Part shown: positions 1-7,980 of the stretch, in pieces
Layout: every line of letters begins with the position of its first letter
Position numbering within the stretch: the stretch's first letter is position 1
Assembly: GCA_016703605.1 (NCBI GenBank)
Contig: JADJBU010000022.1
Span: 835,951-899,950 of the forward strand
DNA length: 64,000 bases
DNA from: Candidatus Villigracilis adiacens
GTDB lineage: Bacteria; Chloroflexota; Anaerolineae; Anaerolineales; Villigracilaceae
Reading direction: 5' to 3'
Position numbers and translations under genes: made by a program
Notes under the pieces: generated by a model
Told to the model about the DNA's origin: nothing
Databases searched by the model: none
Seen by the model: only the letters and a program-made list of their open reading frames with translations

Positions 1-303
1 CTTTTCGGCGCGGGCATCTCGCTGTGGTTGAACTGGCAGGTCAGCACTGCCATCGGCGTATTTCTTGGCGCGTCGATCCCTGAGAATCTCTCGCTCGATT
101 TTGCCCTGCCGCTGACGTTCATTGCCATGATCGTGCCGGTGATGAAAAAATTCCCTGTGGTTGCCGCGGCGTTGAGCGCGGGCATCACGGCTTTGCTGGC
201 GTATTCGCTGCCCTACAAACTCGGGTTGATCCTTGCGGCATTGGCGGGTATTGTAGTCGGCACGTTCCTTGAAGGGCGCGCCGCCGCAAAGGGGGCGCAA
301 TGA
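1..303 (+). CDS. azlC: AzlC family branched-chain amino acid exporter subunit (5' truncated)
   Basis: The frame is open from the first base, so only about the last 100 residues of the protein are present. They form hydrophobic helices that include a TFIAMIVPVMKKFP segment, which is typical of the AzlC C-terminal half. AzlC is the large integral membrane subunit of a two-component branched-chain amino acid exporter. The identification rests partly on context: the stop codon overlaps the start of an AzlD-type gene (ATGA), which is the usual azlCD arrangement. The N-terminal half lies outside the window. Confidence 0.8.
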   Translation, partial: LFGAGISLWLNWQVSTAIGVFLGASIPENLSLDFALPLTFIAMIVPVMKKFPVVAAALSAGITALLAYSLPYKLGLILAALAGIVVGTFLEGRAAAKGAQ

Positions 304-617
304 CGAATATTTGGGTTGTCATGGTCTTTGGCGGGTTGATCACTTTTGGGATGCGTTTTTCGCTGATCTATCTGTTCGGCAGGTTCGAAATTCCGGACAC
401 CCTGCGACGCGCTCTGCATTACGTTCCCCCGGCGGTATTTTCCGCCATTATCTTTCCCGAAATATTTTTGAGCGGCGGCGTGGTAAATCTCTCCCCCGCG
501 AATCCGCGCCTGCTGGCGGGTTTGCTTGCGATCCTTACCGCCTGGGTTTCACGCAACACGCTCGTTACCATCCTGGTTGGGATGGCGGCGTTGTTTTTCT
601 TCCAGTGGGTCCAGTAG
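300..617 (+). CDS. azlD: AzlD family branched-chain amino acid exporter subunit
   Basis: This 105-residue protein has three to four predicted membrane helices and the family pattern GMRFSLIYLFGRFEIPD...YVPPAVFSAI. AzlD is the small partner of AzlC in the inner-membrane exporter of branched-chain amino acids and their analogues. The length is normal for the family. The start overlaps the azlC stop as ATGA, so the two are translationally coupled. Both belong to the chromosomal left flank and not to the mobile element. Confidence 0.85.
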   Translation: MTNIWVVMVFGGLITFGMRFSLIYLFGRFEIPDTLRRALHYVPPAVFSAIIFPEIFLSGGVVNLSPANPRLLAGLLAILTAWVSRNTLVTILVGMAALFFFQWVQ

Positions 618-656
618 AAAAAAAGAAAACCTGCGGCGCTGCGTAAGGCGGGTCAA

Positions 657-1559
657 TTATAGAAAAACGAGAAAGACCTGGCTGCCCCCGGCTTCCTTTG
701 CGCGGGTCACGGCTCCGCGCGCCTGCAAAATGATCGGCTCGATCTCGGTTGTGGATGTGATGCGCATGAGGGATGCCACCCCCGCGCTGACCTTGACGTT
801 CAAAGGCGGTTCATTCGGGACCTCGATCCGGGCGCCGCGTATCCCAAAAATGATTCTCTCCGATATTTTTTCCGCATCCGCGCCAATGACGCCCGGAAGC
901 GCAAGCAGAAATTCGTCGCCATCCCAGCGCCCAATGCAATCGTAGGGGCGGCTTTTCTCGCGGATGGTATTTGCCAGCGCTTTGAGCACTTCGTCCCCAG
1001 CCTTCCTGCCAAATTTATTGTTGATTTCCTTGAAGTTGTCGATATCCAGCGCGATCAAACTGAGGGGAAGCGAGTCGCGCCGCGAACGTTCCAACTCGCC
1101 AGCTGCCTGGCGCAAAAAGGCGGCACGGTTCATGTAACTGGTCAACGGATCGAACGCCGCCTGCGCCTCCAGTTCCTCACGCGCCGCAACCAGGCTCGAA
1201 GTGAGGGAGATGATGCGCTCCGCAACCGAGATGCGGTTCTTTAATTCCGAGGTTTGATACGGCAGCCGCAGGGTATCGTCCACCCCCTGAATGGGTCCAT
1301 CTTCGACATTTCTCGATGTGATGAGCAGGATGTAGATCGGATCTTCAGACTGCGCGTCGCGCACATGTTGAATGAAACGACTCGCCCCCGCATCGGTGGT
1401 ATCTTCGTTGACGATCATAAAACGGACTCCGCCCGCCTGCACCGCGCTCCAAGCCTGCGCGCTCGAAGCGGCAAAAGAGATCGAATTCCGCCTGCCCTCC
1501 AAAACCTTTTGAATGACCGCCAGTTCCCTGGAGTTCGCTTCCAGCACAAGAATGTTCAT
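657..1559 (-). CDS. Response regulator with GGDEF (diguanylate cyclase) domain
   Basis: I start at the ATG at 1559 (MNILVLEANS), which follows an AAGGTG ribosome site. The open frame runs further upstream, but that extension would enter the tRNA promoter area. The product is 300 residues. Residues 1-115 resemble a receiver domain, although the phospho-acceptor region is not clearly canonical. Residues 130-300 are a GGDEF domain with DPLTSYMNR, DIDNFKEINNKFG and an active-site motif reading RWDGDEF. The first Gly of GGDEF is Asp here, which may lower or abolish cyclic-di-GMP synthesis, although the catalytic D-E-F is kept. It is a chromosomal gene just outside the element. Confidence 0.85.
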   Translation of the reverse strand: MNILVLEANSRELAVIQKVLEGRRNSISFAASSAQAWSAVQAGGVRFMIVNEDTTDAGASRFIQHVRDAQSEDPIYILLITSRNVEDGPIQGVDDTLRLPYQTSELKNRISVAERIISLTSSLVAAREELEAQAAFDPLTSYMNRAAFLRQAAGELERSRRDSLPLSLIALDIDNFKEINNKFGRKAGDEVLKALANTIREKSRPYDCIGRWDGDEFLLALPGVIGADAEKISERIIFGIRGARIEVPNEPPLNVKVSAGVASLMRITSTTEIEPIILQARGAVTRAKEAGGSQVFLVFL

Positions 1560-1719
1560 AAGGCACCTTTGCCCCATTATAGCAGGGCGGATTATTTTTT
1601 CACCGACCAAAGTCGGCAGGAACCCCTGCGGCTTTACACGCCAAAATACCCGCTCCTGAAACCGGAATTTCGTTGACAATTCCAAACCCCCGTAGTAATA
1701 TTTGCCCCGCTTTGACCAC

Positions 1720-1791
1720 GCCGAGGTAGCTCAGTGGCAGAGCAGGGGACTCATAAGCCCTTGGTCGGGAGTTCAAATCTCCCCCTCGGCA
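1720..1791 (+). tRNA. tRNA-Met (CAT)
   Basis: A full cloverleaf can be drawn. The acceptor stem is GCCGAGG/CCTCGGC (1720-1726 with 1784-1790), the D stem is GCTC/GAGC, the anticodon loop is CTCATAA with CAT at 1752-1754, and the T stem is GGGAG/CTCCC around TTCAAAT. The discriminator is A1791 and CCA is not encoded. The anticodon stem has one A-G mismatch next to the loop. An elongator tRNA-Met is most likely; a tRNA-Ile2 read through lysidine at C34 cannot be excluded. Its 3' half is the integration target of the element. Confidence 0.93.
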
Positions 1792-1792
1792 C
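1749..1792 (+). other. Left attachment repeat (attL core), tRNA-Met 3' half
   Basis: These 44 bases, from the base before the anticodon loop to the base after the discriminator, recur exactly and in the same orientation at 59140-59183. The flanks differ immediately outside. This is what a tyrosine integrase leaves when it recombines into the 3' half of a tRNA gene and rebuilds the gene with element-borne sequence. Confidence 0.9.
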
Positions 1793-1824
1793 ACCGTTTC
1801 CAAGTGAAACACTCTTCTTATATA

Positions 1825-1853
1825 TGGTGGTCTCTACACAAAGGAGATCACCA
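1825..1853 (+). promoter_or_regulatory. Hairpin sequestering the integrase ribosome-binding site
   Basis: TGGTGGTCTCT (1825-1835) pairs with GGAGATCACCA (1843-1853) over 11 consecutive positions, two of them G-U, around a 7-base loop. The 3' arm contains the Shine-Dalgarno GGAGAT and ends on the A of the integrase ATG. The structure would hide the ribosome site and so limit integrase translation. This is inferred from base pairing only. Confidence 0.55.
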
Positions 1854-2791
1854 TGTGTGCTTTAAATACACAAGACCAGGGGATTATCGTACTTCCGCAA
1901 CAGGATTATCTGCCCATCCTGATCGAGTCTTTTCTGATCGACCGTAGATCACAAGGGCTTTCCCCAGGAACCATTGAGTTCTATACCAAGAAACTAAAGT
2001 ATTTCCAACAATATTGTGAAGGGTTCGCGCTGACACAAGTCTCTCAACTTACATCGGATTTCATTCGTAGATACATTCTTGAGGTCTCTGAAACTCACAA
2101 CCCAGGTGGTGTACATGCTTGCTTTCGCCCGCTGCGCACCATGTTGTATTGGATCGAGGAGGAAGAGATCATGCCGCCAGATTGGAAGAATCCAATCCGC
2201 AGAGTCAAAGCGCCCAAGCTGCCGACCGATCCCATTGAACCGATTCAAATTGAAGAAATCCATCAACTCCTGAAAACCTGCCAAAGCAATTATTCTGGCA
2301 TCCGCGACAAAGCGATGATGCTGGGATTACTGGATACCGGCGCCCGCGCCAAAGAATTCCTGAATCTCAACTTGGAAGATGTGGACCTGGCGACCGGAGC
2401 AGTGATGATCCGCCAAGGCAAAGGACGCAAGCCGCGCATGGTGTTCCTCGGGCGAAAGACCATTCGAGCCATCCGTGGGTATCTTCGATATCGAACAGGT
2501 AACCACCCTGCTCTTTGGGTGTCCACTCGCGGGGAACGGATGACTTATGCAGCATTACGATGCCTCCTGCGCCGGCGTGCAGAACTGGTGGGTATGAAAG
2601 AGATTCCCACCCCGCACGATTTCCGCCGCGCCTTTGCCCTGGTCATGCTGCGCAATGGCGTGGATATCTTCGCCCTCCAGAAACTGATGGGGCATTCCGA
2701 CCTGCAGATCCTGCGGCGCTACCTGGCACAGACCGATCAGGATATTCACAACGCCCACATGCGGGGCAGTCCAGTGGATAGCAATTTGTAG
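1853..2791 (+). CDS. Tyrosine integrase, probable integrase of the element
   Basis: This 312-residue protein is a tyrosine recombinase that cuts and rejoins DNA through a 3'-phosphotyrosine. It has an N-terminal SAM-like core-binding domain (about 20-110, SPGTIEFYTKKLKYF) and a C-terminal catalytic domain. Visible catalytic residues are the first Arg in TGARAKEFLNL, HDFRR (HxxR), GHSD (His/Trp position) and the nucleophile Tyr in LRRYLAQ. The start has a strong AAAGGAG site, itself inside a predicted hairpin. It lies directly beside the tRNA repeat, the normal place for the gene that drives site-specific integration. It is a paralogue of the recombinase at 7027-7968, and both end in a similar SPVDxN tail. 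Confidence 0.93.
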   Translation: MCALNTQDQGIIVLPQQDYLPILIESFLIDRRSQGLSPGTIEFYTKKLKYFQQYCEGFALTQVSQLTSDFIRRYILEVSETHNPGGVHACFRPLRTMLYWIEEEEIMPPDWKNPIRRVKAPKLPTDPIEPIQIEEIHQLLKTCQSNYSGIRDKAMMLGLLDTGARAKEFLNLNLEDVDLATGAVMIRQGKGRKPRMVFLGRKTIRAIRGYLRYRTGNHPALWVSTRGERMTYAALRCLLRRRAELVGMKEIPTPHDFRRAFALVMLRNGVDIFALQKLMGHSDLQILRRYLAQTDQDIHNAHMRGSPVDSNL

Positions 2792-2866
2792 AGAAAGGGA
2801 GCACTGGAAGAATGCTACATCTGACAAATCTGTTCATGTATCAGACACTGTTATAAAGGAAAATTT

Positions 2867-3121
2867 ATGACCACAGTAAAAATCCGCCGTAAAGGAACCA
2901 TCACCATTCCAGCCAAACTGCGTAAAGAATACAAACTCGAGGAAGGTCAAACATTGACAGTTATTGACCTTGGCGAAGGTACGATTTTGCTTACGCCCAA
3001 AGTTTCCCAGGTGGATAAATTGGCTAATCAAATCGCTGAGAAATTTAAGGACGAAGGCATTACTCTCGAGGATTTGTTACAGGCACTAAATGAGCTGCGT
3101 AAAACTTACAATAGATCATGA
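2867..3121 (+). CDS. AbrB/SpoVT-type antitoxin-like DNA-binding protein
   Basis: The protein is 84 residues. Its first 45 residues fit the swapped-hairpin AbrB fold: TVKIRRKGTITIPAKLRKEYKLEEGQ. The rest is helical. Such proteins are usually antitoxins of VapC-type toxins or transition-state regulators that bind their own promoter. No toxin gene follows; the next gene is a winged-helix protein in a separate unit. It is therefore either a stand-alone regulator or an orphan antitoxin. A TAAAGGA ribosome site precedes the ATG. Confidence 0.8.
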   Translation: MTTVKIRRKGTITIPAKLRKEYKLEEGQTLTVIDLGEGTILLTPKVSQVDKLANQIAEKFKDEGITLEDLLQALNELRKTYNRS

Positions 3122-3124
3122 TAT

Positions 3125-3168
3125 AATGACCGAAACTTTCGGTTATATAACCGATTTTTTCGGTCATT
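3125..3168. promoter_or_regulatory. Nested palindromic operator before the winged-helix/nucleotidyltransferase pair
   Basis: Two symmetries share one centre region. AATGACCGAAA (3125-3135) is repeated inverted as TTTCGGTCATT (3158-3168), and between them TCGGTTATATAACCGA (3139-3154) is a perfect 16-bp palindrome. This gives four ACCGA half-sites 24 bp or less upstream of the next start codon. It is a likely autoregulatory operator for the winged-helix protein at 3192-3521. Confidence 0.65.
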
Positions 3169-3191
3169 AGTATTCTCGATAGGAGAGAAAA

Positions 3192-3521
3192 ATGTTAGCC
3201 TCCCTGTTTGGCTCCAAAGGTTCTGAAAAAGTATTGATCTTCATTACAGCTCGCGGTGAAGGTTATGCAAGAGAAATATCTCAATTTTTCGACATGGATA
3301 TTTCTACCATCCAGAACCAGCTCGATAAATTTGAGCTTGGCGGTATTTTGGCAAGCACTACCAAAGGACGAACGCGGTTATACACATTTAATCCAAGATA
3401 CCCTTTTCTAAAAGAGTTGGAACTACTATTAAACAAAGCTCTTTCCTTTTATCCTGAGGATGAACGCGAGAAACTGGTCTTGGAAAGACGGCGACCACGC
3501 CGACGAGGCAAACCAATATGA
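3192..3521 (+). CDS. Winged-helix transcriptional regulator, probable antitoxin of a nucleotidyltransferase pair
   Basis: This 109-residue protein has a winged helix-turn-helix at about residues 10-65 (YAREISQFFDMDISTIQNQLDKFELGG) followed by a beta wing (TTKGRTRLYTFNPRYPFLKEL). Its basic tail ends RRRPRRRGK. It overlaps the next gene by 4 bp (ATGA), so the two are co-translated. In MNT/AbiE-like loci a winged-helix partner commonly accompanies a nucleotidyltransferase toxin, so an antitoxin or autoregulator role is inferred. The start follows a TAGGAGAG site and a palindromic operator. Confidence 0.75.
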   Translation: MLASLFGSKGSEKVLIFITARGEGYAREISQFFDMDISTIQNQLDKFELGGILASTTKGRTRLYTFNPRYPFLKELELLLNKALSFYPEDEREKLVLERRRPRRRGKPI

Positions 3522-4057
3522 AACCCATTAGCGCAATGACCCAGGCGAAATTAGCAGAATTTGTCCAATCACGCCTGCGGAAAAACGAGATTTTAGTGAC
3601 CTTATCCGGCGGAGCAGCCGTATCCATTTACACAGTTAATAAATATGTTTCAGCGGACATCGACTTGGTTGAAGACACCTACGCTGACAGAAACAAAGTG
3701 AACAACGCAATGGAAGAGATTGGCTTCCGCGAGAAAAATCGGTATTTCACTCATCCAGACACACAGCATATTATCGAATTTCCATCCGGTCCTCTTTCCG
3801 TAGGCGGGGAGGCAGTGAAACATATTAAAGAGATAAAGTACGCAACAGGAATTCTACGTGTCATATCCCCCACAGATTGTGTGAAAGATAGGCTGGCAGC
3901 TTATTATTTCTGGAAAGATCAACAATCCTTCAATCAAGCCCTTTTGGTAGCCCAAAACAATCCTGTTAACATCAGCGAAATTAAGAAATGGTCGCAAGCA
4001 GAGGATCATCTTGAAGAATTTAAAAAATTCCTAAAGCAATATGAGGATAAGAAATAA
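3518..4057 (+). CDS. Nucleotidyltransferase, probable toxin
   Basis: The protein is 179 residues. It carries the nucleotidyltransferase signature LSGGAAVSIY with SADIDLVED some 22 residues later, which matches the pol-beta fold GG/S motif and DxD metal ligands. A further acidic position may be IIEFPSGP. Enzymes of this kind in toxin-antitoxin loci add nucleotides to tRNA or other targets. It is translationally coupled to the winged-helix gene before it, and the pair forms a compact two-gene unit. The exact subfamily cannot be set from sequence inspection alone. Confidence 0.75.
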   Translation: MKPISAMTQAKLAEFVQSRLRKNEILVTLSGGAAVSIYTVNKYVSADIDLVEDTYADRNKVNNAMEEIGFREKNRYFTHPDTQHIIEFPSGPLSVGGEAVKHIKEIKYATGILRVISPTDCVKDRLAAYYFWKDQQSFNQALLVAQNNPVNISEIKKWSQAEDHLEEFKKFLKQYEDKK

Positions 4058-4150
4058 AGCCCTCAACTTTAGATATTCTTTTGGATAGTTATATGTAGGG
4101 GATGGGTACAAAATCTGATTACAAGATTCACTTCTTCAAAAATCTATTTT

Positions 4151-4190
4151 ACATTCATACTCATTTTAATTATAATGTGAGTATGAATGT
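4151..4190. promoter_or_regulatory. Promoter/operator overlapping the start of the orphan AbiEi gene
   Basis: ACATTCATACTCAT (4151-4164) is matched by an inverted copy at 4177-4190 in 13 of 14 positions. A TATAAT box sits between the arms and the ATG at 4183 lies within the second arm. With almost no room for a leader, the transcript may be near-leaderless. AbiEi antitoxins are known to bind inverted repeats at their own promoter, so autoregulation is inferred. Confidence 0.5.
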
Positions 4191-4797
4191 AAATTCAAAA
4201 CTATCCCGAATCGACAAGCTCCGACAGATCATGAAAAGCCGACAAGGACTCCTCTTAACGTCTGATTTAGCTAATTTCAACATCCCTCGAACCTACCTTT
4301 CGATCATGGGACAAACTGGTGAAATCGAACGGGTTTCAAGAGGGGTATATCGGTCTGCTGCCACGTTCATCGAGGATGAATTGTTCAGTTTTCAGTCAAA
4401 GTATCGCTCAACTATCTTTTCGCACGAGACAGCCCTATACTTGAACAACTTGACAGACAGGACACCTCTCACCTATTCATTCTCTGTCCCAACTGGCTAC
4501 CACTCCCATTTTCTGAACAGCAGCGGATACAAAATTTTTTATGTCAACCGTGATGTTTTTGAACTAGGCGTCATTTCAATGAACACGCCACATGGGAATA
4601 AAGTCCGAGCCACAGATCTCGAAAGAACCATCTGTGATATTGTGCGTAGCCGGAGTCAGATCGATATCCAAGTACGCAACGCGGCACTGAAACATTATGC
4701 GAAACATAAAGGCAGGAATCTTGACCGGCTTTATACCTATGCCAAACGGCTCCGAGTCCAAACCATTGTCAGAGAGTATCTGGAAATCCTTTTATAA
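4183..4797 (+). CDS. AbiEi-type antitoxin (orphan)
   Basis: From the ATG at 4183 the protein is 204 residues. An upstream in-frame ATG exists, but the chosen start fits the TATAAT box and operator. It has an N-terminal winged helix (LLLTSDLANFNIPRTYLSIMGQTGEIERVSRGVY), then the AbiEi middle region with FSHETALYLNNLTDRTP, and RATDLERTICDIVRSR near the C-terminus. AbiEi is the antitoxin and repressor of type IV AbiE systems. The expected AbiEii nucleotidyltransferase does not follow: 4800-4990 contains no convincing coding frame. The gene therefore appears to have lost its toxin, or it acts alone. Confidence 0.8.
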   Translation: MNVNSKLSRIDKLRQIMKSRQGLLLTSDLANFNIPRTYLSIMGQTGEIERVSRGVYRSAATFIEDELFSFQSKYRSTIFSHETALYLNNLTDRTPLTYSFSVPTGYHSHFLNSSGYKIFYVNRDVFELGVISMNTPHGNKVRATDLERTICDIVRSRSQIDIQVRNAALKHYAKHKGRNLDRLYTYAKRLRVQTIVREYLEILL

Positions 4798-4991
4798 GAA
4801 TAAGCTCTTTGGACATCCCGTTTTACTAATCATGACTGAATCTCAACAAGTGAACACGAATATTGACGGTTACCAAATTCAGCACCAAATAATGATGGAT
4901 AGTATGAACTAACAATGTATCCAAGGTGATGATCGATCTAAATCAGTCGCATTCCTGATGCTATCCTTATGAAGGCGCTGACAAATTAGAT

Positions 4992-5816
4992 CTATCCCAT
5001 TAAAAACGAGAGAAGCGCATTTATCCGTTCGTATGCATCTCGTTGAATAAAGTCTCTTTCCTCGTTCTCAGTGATGTCTTCGAAATCAGCTACATGTTTG
5101 GGTCCGATATGTTCAGGAGAGGCGAATTTTTCAGATAACGTCCCAAGGGCTTCCTGTACCAACTTATTCTCCAATATTGGTTGAAACTCTTTTGCTAATG
5201 CTTCAATACCGCCAGGATAGTTTTTGATACAGTAATAAATATCCCAGGCATCCTTTTCCATTAACCGTGACGCTATTGCCATAGATTTCATCACCAGAAA
5301 TGGCGCAATCGAGGTAACACGGACACGTGCACTATCTATCCCGCCTTCCGGCAGCTTTCCGCTTAAGGTAATTTCAGTTACTTGAGCAAAAGCCAAATCA
5401 CTACCCCGCGCTTTGCGCGGTTGCATATCTTGTATCTTTTGAGTGCGACGGCTACGTTTCGTGCCGGCATACTCTCCAGCCAAGAAATCTACTTCCACTT
5501 GGTACGTATTTCTTCCAACCTTTACTTCCCGGAAGAAAATAAAAGGCTGCTCCCCCTGGCGATAACCGCGCGATAACAAAAGTTGCAAGATGGTTTTATA
5601 ACCCACCTCACTCAAAACACGGTGATCCAGCGCCAAATCCACATCAAGGCTTCCTGTATGCCGTTGCTCAGCACCACTCAATAGAAGTTCGGGAACCCAC
5701 CCACCTACAATCACGATCCCTTCTTGATATTCACCCAGTAAATGGGTCAATTCAAGCATAACGCTATATGCGGCTTCCACCGCTTCAGCCGTATAGTCTA
5801 CTCGAGTTATCACCAT
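4992..5816 (-). CDS. AbiEii/AbiGii-family nucleotidyltransferase toxin
   Basis: This 274-residue protein has the nucleotidyltransferase core IVIVGGWVPELLLSG followed by GSLDVDLALDH (GG and DxD metal-binding motifs) and a C-terminal helical part with MEKDAWDIYYCIKNYPGG, typical of AbiEii/AbiGii proteins. These GTP-binding nucleotidyltransferases act as bacteriostatic toxins in type IV systems and can abort phage infection. The gene overlaps the end of the upstream gene at 5810-6853 by 7 bp, which supports a coupled antitoxin-toxin operon on the minus strand. Confidence 0.82.
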   Translation of the reverse strand: MVITRVDYTAEAVEAAYSVMLELTHLLGEYQEGIVIVGGWVPELLLSGAEQRHTGSLDVDLALDHRVLSEVGYKTILQLLLSRGYRQGEQPFIFFREVKVGRNTYQVEVDFLAGEYAGTKRSRRTQKIQDMQPRKARGSDLAFAQVTEITLSGKLPEGGIDSARVRVTSIAPFLVMKSMAIASRLMEKDAWDIYYCIKNYPGGIEALAKEFQPILENKLVQEALGTLSEKFASPEHIGPKHVADFEDITENEERDFIQRDAYERINALLSFLMG

Positions 5817-6853
5817 GATTTTTCAATGACCTTTCGGATATTCTGAGCAGCTTCTTGCCCACGGCCATGTTGGCTTTGCAAGTCTAAATAGATCTGAACT
5901 GGAGCTGCAATCTGAATCCCATCAATTTCCTGAGTACCAATGAATACTCCCTCATCATAAGGAAGTAACAAACTAACATTCGCACCACTAGTGACACGTT
6001 TCCAGCCTAAAGCATCTGCCAGCGAATCCGGATTTCCTTCGACATAAGCATACATTCGTTGATATCGTACAGATGGCGCAAGACGGGCAGCGCCGGAAAA
6101 TGCTGTCAGTGCATAACGTATGTTCCGTTGACTGCAAATTTCAGCAAATTGATACTCACATTCAGCGATGTCTGTTATAGCATAATAGTCAACAGTCTGA
6201 TTACGTTGTGATCGATACTGGGCAGCCCATCCATCAAGCACTACACCTGGGTTCTTAAGTCGAACGCCACTTTCGCCCGTTTCCAACCACTCTTGATCTG
6301 ACAACAACTTCTTTACATTGGAAATCTGTCCATAACTGACATTGGCAGCTTTCGCTAAAGCCTCGGTTTTCCAATTCTTTTTTGGATCTGCCAATAAAAC
6401 TCGTAGAATGCGTTCTGCTTTTGTTGAATAGAGTGAAAGATGTTTCCTGGGTTGAATATATGGATTGACGTTTCCCTCACGGTGAATGAAGACAGTATCA
6501 AATGAAAGCAAGCAATTTCCTGCCAAATCAAGATAACCCACACCTGCTTCTTTACATATCACAGCAGTAGCGGGAGAGATATAAGGGGCTATAAAAACTC
6601 CATATTCCGCAACGCCCTGTGCCAACCAATCTTTTATTTGATAAGCAGCCAATCGAGCCACCCGCGGCTGTCCATTGTCTTTATACTCTGCCAAGATTTT
6701 CAGTGATTTATTTTTAACTCTTACTTCCATCTTAAAATCTGGCTTCAACGCACTCTCATCTATAGAAATTTTTCCCAATTGTAAAAAGGGAACGCTTAAC
6801 AAGCACTCCCGAATAACCTGTACAACCATGTTTTCACTTTCTCTTTTTTTCAT
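5810..6853 (-). CDS. AbiEi-like antitoxin/regulator paired with the AbiEii toxin
   Basis: I chose the ATG at 6853 (MKKRESENMV), preceded by a GTAGG-like site. An ATG at 6874 is also possible but has no ribosome site and lies inside an inverted repeat. The protein is about 347 residues. The N-terminal half may be nuclease-like or regulatory (LKILAEYKDNGQPRVARLAAYQIKDWL), followed by a winged helix at about 160-220 (TEALAKAANVSYGQISNVKKLLSDQEWLE) and a beta-rich C-terminal part. Proteins of this kind precede AbiEii toxins in one operon. Family placement is by context plus the helix-turn-helix. Confidence 0.7.
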   Translation of the reverse strand: MKKRESENMVVQVIRECLLSVPFLQLGKISIDESALKPDFKMEVRVKNKSLKILAEYKDNGQPRVARLAAYQIKDWLAQGVAEYGVFIAPYISPATAVICKEAGVGYLDLAGNCLLSFDTVFIHREGNVNPYIQPRKHLSLYSTKAERILRVLLADPKKNWKTEALAKAANVSYGQISNVKKLLSDQEWLETGESGVRLKNPGVVLDGWAAQYRSQRNQTVDYYAITDIAECEYQFAEICSQRNIRYALTAFSGAARLAPSVRYQRMYAYVEGNPDSLADALGWKRVTSGANVSLLLPYDEGVFIGTQEIDGIQIAAPVQIYLDLQSQHGRGQEAAQNIRKVIEKSW

Positions 6854-6865
6854 TTTTAAACCTAC

Positions 6866-6883
6866 TTTCAGCATTTGCTGAAA
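6866..6883. promoter_or_regulatory. Inverted repeat at the start of the AbiE-type operon
   Basis: TTTCAGCA and TGCTGAAA form 8-bp arms separated by two bases, 13-30 bp upstream of the ATG at 6853. It is a good candidate operator for autorepression by the AbiEi-like protein. Confidence 0.5.
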
Positions 6884-7026
6884 TCAATTATATCAGTGAA
6901 AAATATTTAGAACAAGTCGAGGGGATATGGACATCCCGAGGTTGAATTCTTTGTAAAAATACCGAAACAATACCGACACGAAAAACTCTCCCCTATTTCC
7001 ATTCAGATATTCTTGCGCCCACTGAA

Positions 7027-7968
7027 ATGGAAACGAACCTCTTTCTCACCCAATCTCCCAACCTGGAAATCTACCAGACCCACGACCTACGCAAGTGGAT
7101 CGGGATCTACCTGCACGCCTGCCGCTCCCGCAACCTCGCCGGCGGCACCATCGAGTTTTACAGCAAGAAACTCGGTGCCTTTTCCCGATTCTGCCTGGAA
7201 CACAATGTGGCGAACATCCCGCAGATCAGCGCGGACCTGATCCGCCAGTTCTTGATCATCCTAACTGAGAGCGGACATCGCCCAGCTGGTGTCCATTGCT
7301 ACTACCGTTCGATCAAGACCTTCCTGAAATGGTATGAGCGAGAAACCGAGCCGGAAGGCTGGCGCAACCCGATCAACAAGGTTGATGCGCCCTTCGTCCC
7401 GCTCGAACCGCTGGACCCAGTCAGCATCGAAACCATCAAAGCCATGCTGGAGACCTGCAAGCGCGGAAAACTTTCTGATGCGCGTGATAAAGCCTCCCTG
7501 CTGGTGCTATTGGATACCGGCATGCGTTTGGCGGAGTTCCTCTCCCTGAACATGGAGGATGTCGATCCCATCACCGGCATGATCCTGATCCGCTCAGGCA
7601 AGGGCAGAAAGCCGCGCAATGTGTATCTGGGCGATAAATCGCGCCAGGTCCTGCGCAGGTACGTCAAGGAACGCAAGGATTACAACCCAGCGCTGTGGGT
7701 CTCAAAGTCTGGGGAACGCCTGACCGAGACCGGCTTGCGCATGATGCTGCGGCGGCGAGCCGCCCAAGCCGGCGTCCCGGTGCCATCGCCACATGACTTC
7801 CGACGCGCATTTGCCATCGAGCGCTGGCGCGCCGGGGTCGACATCCTGACGCTCTCTAAACTCATGGGGCATACCTCGTTGCAGGTCCTGAACCGCTATA
7901 TCAAACAGATCGGCGAAGACCTTGAACGGGCAGCTAAACAATCCTCGCCCGTAGATAGAAACTTTTAA
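7027..7968 (+). CDS. Second tyrosine recombinase
   Basis: This 313-residue protein belongs to the same subfamily as the integrase at 1853. It has a core-binding domain at about 20-110 (GGTIEFYSKKLGAFSRF) and a catalytic domain with TGMRLAEFLSL (Arg), HDFRRAF (HxxR), GHTS and the nucleophile Tyr in LNRYIKQ. It ends SPVDRNF, like the tail of the first recombinase. It lies 12 bp upstream of parA in the same direction, so it is probably co-expressed with the partition genes and may act as a multimer resolvase or a second integrase. Its codons look more GC-rich than those of the AbiE genes before it. Confidence 0.9.
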   Translation: METNLFLTQSPNLEIYQTHDLRKWIGIYLHACRSRNLAGGTIEFYSKKLGAFSRFCLEHNVANIPQISADLIRQFLIILTESGHRPAGVHCYYRSIKTFLKWYERETEPEGWRNPINKVDAPFVPLEPLDPVSIETIKAMLETCKRGKLSDARDKASLLVLLDTGMRLAEFLSLNMEDVDPITGMILIRSGKGRKPRNVYLGDKSRQVLRRYVKERKDYNPALWVSKSGERLTETGLRMMLRRRAAQAGVPVPSPHDFRRAFAIERWRAGVDILTLSKLMGHTSLQVLNRYIKQIGEDLERAAKQSSPVDRNF

Positions 7969-7980
7969 CAAAGGAAACCA

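Noticed and set aside
4798..4990. Remnant AbiEii toxin behind the orphan AbiEi
   Set aside because: No frame in this stretch shows the GG or DxD motifs of a nucleotidyltransferase.
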